From assembly GCF_002934065.1 (NCBI RefSeq), contig NZ_CP018049.1, positions 2,292,501 through 2,356,500 of the forward strand: a stretch of DNA of 64,000 nucleotides, written 5' to 3'. Of the stretch, positions 41,353-49,356 are shown piece after piece. The stretch is from Pseudomonas orientalis (GTDB lineage: Bacteria; Pseudomonadota; Gammaproteobacteria; Pseudomonadales; Pseudomonadaceae). The notes beneath the pieces are model-generated. The model did not search any database. It was not told the DNA's origin and saw nothing but the letters and a program-made list of their open reading frames with translations. The position numbers were made by a program, and so were the translations under genes. How positions within the stretch are numbered: position 1 is the first letter of the stretch; each line of letters begins with the position of its first letter.

Positions 41353-41353
41353 C

Positions 41354-42286
41354 TTACCGATCCCAATACGGCACCGCCCCAAAACACTCCACAAAATAAT
41401 CGATCACCGTCCGCACCTTCAGCGACAGCCTGCGGCTGCCCGGCCATAACGCCGCGATCTGCTGGGGCTCCAGGGTGGTTGCCACCTCGTATTCCGTCAG
41501 TACCGCCTGCAAGGTACCGGCGCGCAGGCTTTCGCCGATCAGCCAGGAGGGAAACACCACCAGCCCCAGGCCCTGTTCGGCGGCGTGGGTCAGGGTGTCG
41601 GCGTGGTTGCCGGTAATCGGGCCTTTGACGCTGTAGGCGCTCCAGTCGCCTTGGTCGCGACGCAAGAACCAGCGCTCCTGGCCTTTAATGCCCTTGTAGG
41701 CCAGGCATTGGTGATTGACGAGTTCGTCGGGATGGCGCGGCGTGCCGTGCCGCGCCAGGTAGGCGGGGCTGGCGGCGAGACGAAAGCGTTGCGGCGCGAA
41801 GATCCGCGCCTGCATGCTGGAATCATTGAGTACGCCGATGCGAAACAGCAGGTCGGTGCCGTCCTGCAGCGGGTCGACGAAGGTATCGGTTTGCTGGATG
41901 TCCAGTTGCAGCTTCGGATAGCGTCGGCACAGTTCCCCCAGCCACGGCGAAAGGTGGCGCTGGCCGAACACCATTGGCGCATTGATGCGCACCAGTCCGC
42001 TGGGTTCGCTGTCCTGCTCCTGCAGGGCCTGGCTGGCAGTCTCCAGTTGTTCGAGCATCAGCCGCGCATGCCGCCCGAGCAGGCGACCGGCTTCGGTGGG
42101 GCTCACGGCGCGGGTGTGGCGGTACAGCAACTGCTGGCCGAGGGCTTGCTCCATCAGTTGGATCTGCCGCGAAATCGAGGAGGGCGCAAGGCCTTCGCGG
42201 CGCGCTACCTCGGAAAAACTGCCTTGGTCCAGCACCGCGACGAACAGGCGCAGCGCCTTGAAACTCAACTCGTTCAAACCTTGCAT
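41354..42286 (-). CDS. LysR-family transcriptional regulator
   Basis: 310-residue LTTR. The N-terminal winged HTH is LSFKALRLFVAVLDQGSFSEVARREGLAPSSISRQIQLMEQALGQQLLYRHTR, followed by a type-2 periplasmic-binding effector domain (LVRINAPMVFGQRHLSPWLGELCRRYPKLQLDIQQTD ... GLGLVVFPSWLIGESL). It belongs to the CrgA/DsdC-like group that controls adjacent genes. Divergent from the two-gene DUF606 transporter operon (116-bp gap), the probable target. Its stop lies immediately after that of mntH (convergent, one base apart). Confidence 0.9.
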   Translation of the reverse strand: MQGLNELSFKALRLFVAVLDQGSFSEVARREGLAPSSISRQIQLMEQALGQQLLYRHTRAVSPTEAGRLLGRHARLMLEQLETASQALQEQDSEPSGLVRINAPMVFGQRHLSPWLGELCRRYPKLQLDIQQTDTFVDPLQDGTDLLFRIGVLNDSSMQARIFAPQRFRLAASPAYLARHGTPRHPDELVNHQCLAYKGIKGQERWFLRRDQGDWSAYSVKGPITGNHADTLTHAAEQGLGLVVFPSWLIGESLRAGTLQAVLTEYEVATTLEPQQIAALWPGSRRLSLKVRTVIDYFVECFGAVPYWDR

Positions 42287-42401
42287 GGTGGCTCCGGTCT
42301 GTGCGTTTTGCGCAAAGGTGTTGTCTGCATGCTGCCATTTATTGCACAGCTCGACCACCGGATAATGCGCCCCTGTTTTCTTCTTGAAGCGTGGGTGATG
42401 T

Positions 42402-42890
42402 ATGCAGGCAGGTTCTATCGAAGGTACGGCCCAGTCGCGGCCGAACCGCAACATACTTCGGTTGCTGTTGCTGCCGTTGGTCATCCTGGCAGGCATGGGC
42501 CTGTCGGTGGAGGCCGGTTTGCTCGGACCATTGGGGGTGCAGGTCGGGCATTTATGGGCCACGTTGAGCATCTTTGGTGTCGGCTCGGCGATCCTGTTTC
42601 TGCTGTTGTTGTTCAGCGGCCCGCAAAAGGGCCCGGCTTTCACGCAACTGCCGCGCTGGCAGTTGATCGGCGGTTTCCTGGGGCCGATGTACGTGGTGGT
42701 GCTGACCCTGGCCACGCCCCATATCGGTGTGGCCATGACGATGATTGCGATCCTCTCCGGCCAGGTGGGCAAGAGCGTGCTGATCGACCATTTCGGCTGG
42801 TTCGGCACGGCGCGCAAGCGGGTCAATGTGGAGCGCTGGATAGCCCTGGCGTTGATTGTGGCGGCACTTGTTCTGATTGCACGAGGGTAA
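42402..42890 (+). CDS. DUF606/YdcZ-family small DMT-type transporter, first of a pair
   Basis: 162-residue inner-membrane protein with five hydrophobic segments, a half-size drug/metabolite transporter. DUF606 features: LSVEAGLLGPLGVQVGHLWATLSIFGVGSAILFLLLLFSG, LPRWQLIGGFLGPMYVVVLTLATPHIGVAMTMIAILSGQVGKSVLIDHFGWFG. It is followed four bases later by a second member, so the functional unit is probably a heterodimer. Substrate unknown. The LysR gene opposite likely regulates it. Confidence 0.82.
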   Translation: MQAGSIEGTAQSRPNRNILRLLLLPLVILAGMGLSVEAGLLGPLGVQVGHLWATLSIFGVGSAILFLLLLFSGPQKGPAFTQLPRWQLIGGFLGPMYVVVLTLATPHIGVAMTMIAILSGQVGKSVLIDHFGWFGTARKRVNVERWIALALIVAALVLIARG

Positions 42891-42894
42891 GGCG

Positions 42895-43350
42895 ATGAAT
42901 CTGATTGTGTTGTTGGTCGTGGTGGTCGCCGCAGGTGCGGTATTGAGCGTGCAGGCCGCCATCAACGGTCGTCTGGGCCAGACCGTCGGGGTGTTGCGCA
43001 GTAGCCTGCTGACCTTTGCGGTCGGTGCGCTCACCACCTCGCTGCTGATTTTTTTCTTTGAGCCCGCCCAGGCTGTCAGTTTGCTGGAGGTGCCCAAGTG
43101 GCAGTTGACCGGTGCCCTGTTCGGCGTGGTGTACATGATGGTAATGGTCGGCGCCGTGCCGGTGGTGGGTACGGCGGTTGCCACGGTAGCGGTGATCGTG
43201 GGGCAATTGGGCATGGGCATGCTGATCGACAACTTCGGCTGGCTGGGCAACCCCGCGATCGAGTTGTCCGGTAGCCGGATCGTAGCGATGCTGTGCCTGG
43301 CCCTGGCCCTGGTGTTCATGTATCGCAGCAATACGCGTCAGGCTGACTGA
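42895..43350 (+). CDS. DUF606/YdcZ-family small DMT-type transporter, second of a pair
   Basis: 151-residue paralogue of the preceding gene with the same layout: VLSVQAAINGRLGQTVGVLRSSLLTFAVGALTTSLLIFFFE, VPKWQLTGALFGVVYMMVMVGAVPVVGTAVATVAVIVGQLGMGMLIDNFGWLG. The lysine of the GQVGKSVLIDHFGW motif in the first copy is replaced here by GMGMLIDNFGW. ATG at 42895 is four bases after the preceding stop. Together the two would give a ten-span antiparallel transporter, as in EmrE-type pairs. Confidence 0.82.
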   Translation: MNLIVLLVVVVAAGAVLSVQAAINGRLGQTVGVLRSSLLTFAVGALTTSLLIFFFEPAQAVSLLEVPKWQLTGALFGVVYMMVMVGAVPVVGTAVATVAVIVGQLGMGMLIDNFGWLGNPAIELSGSRIVAMLCLALALVFMYRSNTRQAD

Positions 43351-43439
43351 TGGCGCTGAACCTTGGCGCCGTGCCTGGAGTCACTGTTTAAGGTGTGGCA
43401 TTCGCCGCGCCGTGACGACCATGAAGAAGGAGTCTGACC

Positions 43440-43613
43440 ATGCCGGATCAAACCTGTGCCTGCCCACACTGCAAATGCGTACTGGGTGTCGACGCGATAA
43501 TGAAGGACGGCAAGGGCTACTGCTGCCAGGGCTGCGCCGAGCATCATGCGCACGGTGAGCCGTGCGCGGCGGCAACGGGATGCGAATGCGCCAAGTCGTC
43601 TGCCAACGCCTGA
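43440..43613 (+). CDS. Bacterial metallothionein (BmtA/SmtA family)
   Basis: 57-residue cysteine-rich metal-binding protein that stores or detoxifies Zn2+/Cd2+. It has ten cysteines (6, 8, 11, 13, 28, 29, 32, 42, 48, 50) and histidines at 10, 35, 36 and 38, in the family pattern CACPHCKC ... KGYCCQGCAEHHAHG ... CAAATGCEC. Start ATG 43440 is preceded by GAAGGAG. Monocistronic, followed by a degraded REP pair. Pseudomonas members have about this length and a variable tail after the final CEC. No SmtB-type operator is evident in the ~90 bases upstream. Confidence 0.93.
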   Translation: MPDQTCACPHCKCVLGVDAIMKDGKGYCCQGCAEHHAHGEPCAAATGCECAKSSANA

Positions 43614-43624
43614 GATGATTGATC

Positions 43625-43708
43625 GGCGGGCCCTTGCCCCGATAGCGGTGATCAGCCAATCACGTACTGGCTGATGCATCGCTATCGGGAGCAAGCCCCC
43701 TCCCACAG
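43625..43708. repeat. REPIN with decayed left arm
   Basis: The right unit is normal (GGGAGCAAGCCCCCTCCCACA). The left unit has diverged to CGGCGGGCCCTTGCCCCGATAGCGG, though the inner arms GATAGCG/CGCTATC still pair. Lies between the convergent metallothionein and NUP genes. Confidence 0.85.
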
Positions 43709-43719
43709 TTGGATCTGTA

Positions 43720-44748
43720 TCAGGCCTCTGGAACGCCTTTTTCCCAGGCCGACCAGTTGTTCAGGATCGCCTGTACCAGCGGATTGCCCGTGCGGTAGAG
43801 GTTCTCCAACGCCGGTACAAACCCACCCTGGTCGGCGTACTTGAGCAGGTTGTCCACTTCGCTGTAGCCCGGGTACGGGCGGTCAAAGTCGGAGCCTGCA
43901 CGCACCACCGCCAGGCGCTGGATGTCCACCAGCCCTTCGCGGCTGGCGCGCAGCAGCGCTTCATAGGTGGAGTTGTCTTCCTGCTGGGTGGTGCAGTATT
44001 CGCCTTTGTTGTCCGTAAGCAGTTTGGTCCACACCTCGGCGCGTTCGCTCAGGCGGGTGCCGGAAAACCAGGTATTGCCCGCCAGGGTGTCGCAGCGTGT
44101 GACCTGGGGCGGCTGATTGGCCGGGGCGGCGGGGTAGTGCTTGCGCCAGGCGGCGGACTCCTTGCTTTCCGTCAGCTCCACTTTGTGCGACAAGGCAAAC
44201 GCCTTGGCCTGCAGCTTTGGGTTGAGCTCGAACACTTCGGTCTTGTAGTCCAGCGGCGGTTTTTCATTGGGGCCCTTGGTGTTGATGCCGATATAACCCG
44301 TCGGCCAATCCTTGGGCGCGTCGCGGGAATCCAGCTCCCACTGCGTACCGAATTCCACCAGGTAATGCGCCCAGGCGGCCGTGCCGATGGTGCCATGCTT
44401 GGGGCTGATACCGGCAATCCCGGCGATCAGGAAATAGCTCTGGCGCAGGTCGAACCTGGGCGACAGGGCCAGTGCCAGGGTGGAGGCGGCGGCGTTGGTC
44501 TGGCCCATGCCGGTCACCAGCAGGCACACGTCCTGGGTGTTGCAGCGAATCGCCGGGTACTCGGCGGACAAGCCGGGCACGCGTACCTCCTGTTTGAGCT
44601 CCAGGCGATCGATCCAGGTTTGCGCCTCGGGGGCGAACATGGTGATCAGCACCACCTTGGGCTTGATCGGCGCAGCGCTGTCCGCCAGCACCACGTGGGA
44701 CAGCAGGGCGAGGCCTGCGGCCATCGAGAGGCGGGTAAAAGTTTTCAT
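43720..44748 (-). CDS. NUP-family purine nucleoside permease/phosphorylase-like protein, exported
   Basis: 342-residue protein with signal peptide MKTFTRLSMAAGLALLSHVVLA. The mature region fits the NUP family (fungal purine nucleoside permease): KPKVVLITMFAPEAQTWIDRLEL, LLVTGMGQTNAAASTLALALSPRFDLRQSYFLIAGIAGISPKHGTIGTAAWAHYLVEF, CDTLAGNTWFSGTRLSERAEVWT and a final VVRAGSDFDRPYPGYSEVDNL. The fold is that of nucleoside phosphorylases rather than a channel, so periplasmic nucleoside binding or cleavage is likely. It follows the Tsx channel gene by 14 bp in the same operon, supporting nucleoside scavenging. Confidence 0.85.
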   Translation of the reverse strand: MKTFTRLSMAAGLALLSHVVLADSAAPIKPKVVLITMFAPEAQTWIDRLELKQEVRVPGLSAEYPAIRCNTQDVCLLVTGMGQTNAAASTLALALSPRFDLRQSYFLIAGIAGISPKHGTIGTAAWAHYLVEFGTQWELDSRDAPKDWPTGYIGINTKGPNEKPPLDYKTEVFELNPKLQAKAFALSHKVELTESKESAAWRKHYPAAPANQPPQVTRCDTLAGNTWFSGTRLSERAEVWTKLLTDNKGEYCTTQQEDNSTYEALLRASREGLVDIQRLAVVRAGSDFDRPYPGYSEVDNLLKYADQGGFVPALENLYRTGNPLVQAILNNWSAWEKGVPEA

Positions 44749-44762
44749 CTGCAGCTCCTTGA

Positions 44763-45713
44763 TCAGAATTGGTAGCCCACGCCGGCGTAGTAACCCCAGC
44801 CGTCGGAGCGGGCGCGAAAGTTGCCTTCGCCGAAATTCAACTCGCTGCCATCCTCCCAGTTGCCGCCGTTATGAAAGTAACGGCCGACCAGGGTGAAGCG
44901 CAGGTGGGTGAACGAGTACAGCAATACGTTGGTGGCCACCAGGGAGTTGGCGGTGCGCGCCGGGTTGTCCTTGTGCAGGTCCGAGCCGAAATCGTAGTTG
45001 GTAAAACCGATGTAGGTCAGCGAGGCGCCGTTGTCGAATTTGCCGATGGGCACGATGTATTTCATCTGCGCGCGGTAGCCGTCCCAGGAATATTCATTGC
45101 TGGCACCGTAGTTTTCCCACTGGTAGCGCCCGTAGAAGTTGGCCGACAGGTTGACCCGCGAGCGGGTGTCGATGTCGGTGCCAAGGCCGCTGTACAGGGT
45201 ATTGGCGCGATTCTCTTTGTTGCTGCCGTGGTCGTAGATCCAGTCGAACGCCACATACCATTCCTTGAACGGCCCGATCGCCAGGCTGCGGCCGGCCAGA
45301 TAGTTGATGGAGATGCGCGGCTCATGTTCCATGAACACGGGCGAGCCATGGTCCCACGCGCCTTTGTCGTTACCATTACCGATGCCGAGGATCTTTGGCA
45401 CGTCGATGTAGCCGTACAGCTCGAACGGACCCTTGCGGCCGAAATACTCGTATTCCAGGTAGACGTCGTCCTGGGGCTTGGGACCGAAGCTGATGTCCTT
45501 GCTGCCGATCAGGGTCAGGTCCTGGTTGAACCATTCCGACAGGTAAGCGCCTTTTTTCGCCGGCGGGCTGGCCTCGGGGCTGAGGGTTTCGCCCTGTGCC
45601 GAGTCATCCGAAGGCTGGTCGTGCGCCAAAATGGGTGCACTGAGTAGTCCCGTAACGGCGGCCAGTAGCAAGGAAACACCAAGGCAAGCACGAGGCGTTG
45701 AGGTGGGGTGCAT
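44763..45713 (-). CDS. tsx: Tsx-family nucleoside-specific outer-membrane channel
   Basis: 316-residue outer-membrane protein with signal peptide (MHPTSTPRACLGVSLLLAAV...SAPILA-HD). The mature part is a 12-strand barrel of the Tsx/OmpK type: YLSEWFNQDLTLIGSKDISFGPKPQDDVYLEYEYFGRKGPFELYGYIDVPKI, EPRISINYLAGRSLAIGPFKEWYVAFDWIYD, ending WGYYAGVGYQF with a terminal Phe. Tsx lets nucleosides diffuse at low concentration. Operon with the NUP protein. The 176-bp gap to the AraC gene upstream contains its promoter; no operator was recognised. Confidence 0.92.
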   Translation of the reverse strand: MHPTSTPRACLGVSLLLAAVTGLLSAPILAHDQPSDDSAQGETLSPEASPPAKKGAYLSEWFNQDLTLIGSKDISFGPKPQDDVYLEYEYFGRKGPFELYGYIDVPKILGIGNGNDKGAWDHGSPVFMEHEPRISINYLAGRSLAIGPFKEWYVAFDWIYDHGSNKENRANTLYSGLGTDIDTRSRVNLSANFYGRYQWENYGASNEYSWDGYRAQMKYIVPIGKFDNGASLTYIGFTNYDFGSDLHKDNPARTANSLVATNVLLYSFTHLRFTLVGRYFHNGGNWEDGSELNFGEGNFRARSDGWGYYAGVGYQF

Positions 45714-45889
45714 TGAAAATCCCTATTCGTACGCGGTTTGAACCCGATTGCTCGGGCAGGGTGAACCTGGCGACCAGGTTGGTTCCGCAAACGTTTGCAC
45801 AGGCTGTACCAACTTTCGTCAATGGTCTGAATCGACTGAGAAAAGGCGGAAATAACCGTCTCTTTGATCAGAAAATGACTGGGTGTCAT

Positions 45890-46804
45890 TCAGCCGAGGT
45901 GACTGACCGCGTGCAGGCCGGTCTCACGCCGATATTCACTTGGCGTCTGGTTCATCTCGATCCGAAAATGCCGGTTGAAGTTGGACAGGTTGGCGTAGCC
46001 CACTTCAAAACATATGTCCGCCACCGACCTGTCGCTTTGCAGCAATAGCCGGCAGGCGTGCTGCACGCGAAATTTGCGCATCAGTTCGATAAAGCCATGG
46101 CCGGTATTGCGTTTGAAAAAGCGCGAGAAGCCTGGTTCGCTCATTTCCAGCTGCCGGGCGATATCCGACACGCGCACCTCGCCGCTTAATTCACGCATGA
46201 GGTAGTCGAAGGCCTGGTTGATGCGGTCGGCGCTGCGCGGGTCCAGGGTCGGTGCGTAGCGCGGGCTGGCCAGGACCTTGATCTGTCGGGGCGGGGCGTT
46301 CTTGAGGGTGTCGAGCAGTTGCAGGAACAGCACCAGGCGTTGCAGGCCCTGGGCGTTGCCGATGGCTTCCATCAGCCGCGCCGCCTGCGCCGCTGTTTCG
46401 TGCTTGAACTCCAGGCCGCGTCGCGCCTGTTCAAACAGCGGCTGCAGGTCGCCAAGTTCCGGCAGGGCCTCGCGCAGAGCAAGAAGGGCGACGCCGTCGA
46501 ATTGCAGCACCACGTCACGGCCGCGCTGGTACTCGCCGGGTGCCAGGTCGCCAATCCAGTCGTGGGGCAGGTCGGGACCGATCAGCGCCACATGCCCGGC
46601 GCCGAATGCACCGATATAGTCGCCCGCCACCAGCTTGCCGCTGCCGTGGCGGATCAGGTGGATTTCGAATTCGGGGTGGTGGTTCCAGCGCGCCAAGTCA
46701 ATCGGGTAGTCATGCTCGAACCAGCGAAAGCAGTGCTGCGGTTCGGGCAGGATCACTTCACGTTCGGCGCGGCGTTGCTCGAACAGGGGAGCGCGGATGG
46801 GCAT
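45890..46804 (-). CDS. AraC-family regulator with N-terminal cupin
   Basis: 304-residue regulator. Cupin-type sensor: FEHDYPIDLARWNHHPEFEIHLIRHGSGKLVAGDYIGAFGAGHVALIGPDLPHDWIG. The C-terminal double HTH is VRVSDIARQLEMSEPGFSRFFKRNTGHGFIELMRKFRVQHACRLLLQSDRSVADICFEVGYANLSNFNRHFRIEMNQTPSEYRRE. Divergent from a polyol dehydrogenase gene; AraC proteins of this type (MtlR) activate mannitol/sorbitol/arabitol operons in P. fluorescens, so polyol control is a reasonable inference. Start at 46804 (MPIRAPLF) is favoured over longer forms. Confidence 0.86.
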   Translation of the reverse strand: MPIRAPLFEQRRAEREVILPEPQHCFRWFEHDYPIDLARWNHHPEFEIHLIRHGSGKLVAGDYIGAFGAGHVALIGPDLPHDWIGDLAPGEYQRGRDVVLQFDGVALLALREALPELGDLQPLFEQARRGLEFKHETAAQAARLMEAIGNAQGLQRLVLFLQLLDTLKNAPPRQIKVLASPRYAPTLDPRSADRINQAFDYLMRELSGEVRVSDIARQLEMSEPGFSRFFKRNTGHGFIELMRKFRVQHACRLLLQSDRSVADICFEVGYANLSNFNRHFRIEMNQTPSEYRRETGLHAVSHLG

Positions 46805-47018
46805 GGGGCTGCCTCTTGTGCGTTGGATAACCGCCAAAATACGCGCCTTGGCAGGCGCGGCGCTACCCACGGTGCTATCGGGCACTGATACTTTTTTGCA
46901 CGCTTGAGGCCGGTTAAAAAAGTACCGGTCGAGCGTGTGCGGTGCGTTTGTGAGAGGTCGGCTCCAACTGCTGTAATCAGCCGTGCAGGAATCCGACATG
47001 ATTGCAAAGGACACCGCC

Positions 47019-47792
47019 ATGAAACGACTTGAAGGTAAAAGCGCGCTGATCACCGGATCGGCGCGCGGCATTGGCCGCGCGTTTGCCCAGGCCTATATTC
47101 ACGAAGGCGCCACGGTCGCCATTGCCGATATCAACCTGCAGCGCGCCGAGCAGACCGCTGCCGAACTGGGCCCCCAGGCTTACGCAGTGGCGATGGACGT
47201 CACCGACCAGGCCTCCATTGACGCAGCCATTGCCGCCGTGGTCGCCCACGCCGGCAAGCTGGATATTCTGATCAATAACGCGGCACTCTTCGACCTGGCA
47301 CCCATCGTCGAGATCACCCGCGACAGCTATGAACGGTTATTTTCGATCAACGTCGCTGGTACGTTGTTTACCTTGCAGGCCGCCGCGCGGCAGATGATCC
47401 GCCAGGGCCACGGCGGCAAGATCATCAACATGGCCAGCCAGGCCGGGCGGCGCGGCGAGGCATTGGTGGCGGTGTATTGCGCGACCAAGGCGGCGGTGAT
47501 CAGCCTGACGCAATCGGCGGGGTTGAACCTGATCAGGCAGGGCATCAACGTCAATGCCATCGCCCCGGGCGTGGTGGACGGTGAGCACTGGGAAGGGGTG
47601 GATGCACTGTTCGCCCGGCATGAAGGCCTGGCGCCGGGCGAGAAGAAGAAACGGGTAGGGGACGAGGTGCCTTACGGACGCATGGGCACGGCTGAAGACC
47701 TGACCGGCATGGCGATCTTCCTGGCGTCGAAAGAGGCTGACTATGTCGTCGCGCAGACCTACAACGTCGATGGCGGTAACTGGATGAACTAG
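47019..47792 (+). CDS. SDR-family polyol (sorbitol/L-iditol) dehydrogenase, SmoS-like
   Basis: NAD-dependent short-chain dehydrogenase of 257 residues, oxidising sorbitol or related polyols to ketoses. It matches Rhodobacter sorbitol dehydrogenase SmoS closely as I recall it: SALITGSARGIGRAFAQAYIHEGA, NNAALFDLAPIVEITRDSYERLFSINVAGT, NMASQAGRRGEALVAVYCATKAAVISLTQSAGLNLI (catalytic Ser, Tyr, Lys), NAIAPGVVDGEHWEGVDA and the tail YNVDGGNWMN. Start ATG 47019 follows AAGG. Galactitol or L-iditol activity is known in the family. Divergent from the AraC regulator; no transporter genes adjoin it here. Confidence 0.88.
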   Translation: MKRLEGKSALITGSARGIGRAFAQAYIHEGATVAIADINLQRAEQTAAELGPQAYAVAMDVTDQASIDAAIAAVVAHAGKLDILINNAALFDLAPIVEITRDSYERLFSINVAGTLFTLQAAARQMIRQGHGGKIINMASQAGRRGEALVAVYCATKAAVISLTQSAGLNLIRQGINVNAIAPGVVDGEHWEGVDALFARHEGLAPGEKKKRVGDEVPYGRMGTAEDLTGMAIFLASKEADYVVAQTYNVDGGNWMN

Positions 47793-47859
47793 TGGCGTGC
47801 ACCGATCAACACGGTGGGCACGGACAACGAGCCCCACCCCGTTGATATTCGTTGTTCGG

Positions 47860-48552
47860 TTACTCGGCAAAGCTGCGATCAAAGAAGTAGATCTCTCCTG
47901 GCTTCACCATGTCCACCGTCGCCTGGGGCCGGCCGCCTTCACCCTGCTTTTTGCGCCCGGTTTCACGCAGATACCCGGCCTCGGTCAGTTTCAGCAAGCG
48001 CTGGCGGATACTGGTCTTGAGCACCGGCCGGGCGAGCACCAATGAAAAAATCGTAGTCGCCTCCGGTGCGCTGAACTCACGGCCCAGGAACATCAACGGC
48101 AGGCTGCTGTACAGCGATTTGGAAAACAATCGCTCCTGCACGGCCGCCACGAGGCTGTTGTGATCAAACGGCAACTTGATACTGCCATCGGCGACCGCAT
48201 TCAAGGAATACCAGGCCTGATGGCTGCCCAGAGCGACTTCTTCGGTCACGATCCCCAGGTAGTAAGTGGACGATGACCAGCAGCGCGGATCGCGAAACGC
48301 ATCGCCCACGGTGCCCACCTGTTCGTTCCAGACCAGATCGAGGCCGACCTTGTCACAGGAGCGAAGTCGCTCCACCGCATCCTGCAGGCTCAGGTCCTGC
48401 ACATCGCCATTGACCACCACACCCGGCAATGCCCAGTGTCCGGCAAAGGGCTCGGCATCGCGCTTGTTGAGCAACAGCTTCAATTCCCCGCAGGCACGGG
48501 AGTAACACAGTACGCACAAGTCGACGGTGTGCAGGTAGGGGCTCAATGGCAT
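47860..48552 (-). CDS. nrtR: NrtR-type Nudix-HTH repressor of NAD salvage
   Basis: 230-residue regulator with an N-terminal Nudix-like domain (VDLCVLCYSRACGELKLLLNKRDAEPFAGHWALPGVVVNGDVQDLSLQDAVERLRS; the catalytic Nudix Glu pattern is degenerate, fitting ligand sensing rather than hydrolysis) and a C-terminal winged HTH (ATTIFSLVLARPVLKTSIRQRLLKLTEAGYLRETGRKKQGEGGRP). NrtR binds ADP-ribose or other NAD breakdown products and represses NAD biosynthesis genes. It is divergent from pncA-pncB-nadE with a long palindrome between, exactly the expected regulon. Confidence 0.92.
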   Translation of the reverse strand: MPLSPYLHTVDLCVLCYSRACGELKLLLNKRDAEPFAGHWALPGVVVNGDVQDLSLQDAVERLRSCDKVGLDLVWNEQVGTVGDAFRDPRCWSSSTYYLGIVTEEVALGSHQAWYSLNAVADGSIKLPFDHNSLVAAVQERLFSKSLYSSLPLMFLGREFSAPEATTIFSLVLARPVLKTSIRQRLLKLTEAGYLRETGRKKQGEGGRPQATVDMVKPGEIYFFDRSFAE

Positions 48553-48650
48553 GTGACGTCCTTCTTACAACGTAGGCACCTAGTCTAACGCTTCGGACAG
48601 ATATGTCATGTACTCGATCTTAGGCAGTCGTGAAAATACTTGTTGCCTTG

Positions 48651-48671
48651 AAAGTACATGACATGTACTTT
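48651..48671. promoter_or_regulatory. Probable NrtR operator
   Basis: Perfect palindrome with 10-bp arms around a single centre base: AAAGTACATG-A-CATGTACTTT, 27 bp before the pncA start. A related partial site, ATGTCATGTACT, lies at about 48602-48613, nearer nrtR. Together they could control both divergent units. Confidence 0.8.
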
Positions 48672-48697
48672 TGTTTCCAGGCCACCGGAGAATCATC

Positions 48698-49345
48698 ATG
48701 ACCCTCGCCAAAACTGCCATTGCCTCATTCGATGTGGATGCCCAGAAGAGTTTCACGCCGCTGTGCCCCGACGAACTGCCCGTAGCCGGAGGAGACCTGA
48801 TCGGTGCCGAACTCAACTACATGGCCAGCCTCGCCGGGCGCCGTATCGGCAGCAAGGACGCCCACAGCCCGCAGGCGCCCTGGGTGGTCGAGCAGCACAG
48901 CCAGATGCTGCAACCTACCGGCCTGGCTCACGCCGATGTCACCTGGGTCAGCCACTGCGTGCCGGGTACCGAGGGCTTCACCTTGCTGGCTGAATTGCCC
49001 AGCCCCTATGACTACGACTACTTCGTCTGGAAGGGCGTCGAACCCGACCTGCACCCCTACGGCGCCTGCTACCACGACCTGCACGACAAGCTGTCCACCG
49101 GCGTCATTGAATACCTCAAGGCCCGGGGCATCGTCCGCGTGCTCGTCGGTGGCCTGGCCCTGGACTACTGCGTCAAGACCACCGCCTTGCAATTGCTCAA
49201 GGCCGGCCTGCAGGTGGTGCTGCACCTGCCGGCATGCCGAGGAATCACTGAAGAAGGCAGCGTGCAGGCCGTCAACGAGTTACTCAAGGCCGGTGCCGCC
49301 ATCAGCCGCACCCGCGAAGAACTGGCCGCGATGGCCACGCGTTAA
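48698..49345 (+). CDS. pncA: Nicotinamidase (PncA, isochorismatase-like fold)
   Basis: Hydrolyses nicotinamide to nicotinate in NAD salvage. 215 residues; the N-terminal SFDVDAQKSFTPLCPDELPV carries the catalytic Asp and metal-site residues, and the nucleophile Cys (~158) sits in GLALDYCVKTTALQLLKAG. It begins the pncA-pncB-nadE operon, 11 bp before pncB. ATG 48698 has GGAG upstream. The segment WKGVEPDLHPYGACYHDL probably supplies the catalytic Lys; the overall pattern is an isochorismatase-like amidase whose role is fixed by its neighbours. Confidence 0.9.
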   Translation: MTLAKTAIASFDVDAQKSFTPLCPDELPVAGGDLIGAELNYMASLAGRRIGSKDAHSPQAPWVVEQHSQMLQPTGLAHADVTWVSHCVPGTEGFTLLAELPSPYDYDYFVWKGVEPDLHPYGACYHDLHDKLSTGVIEYLKARGIVRVLVGGLALDYCVKTTALQLLKAGLQVVLHLPACRGITEEGSVQAVNELLKAGAAISRTREELAAMATR

Positions 49346-49356
49346 GGAGATCCACC

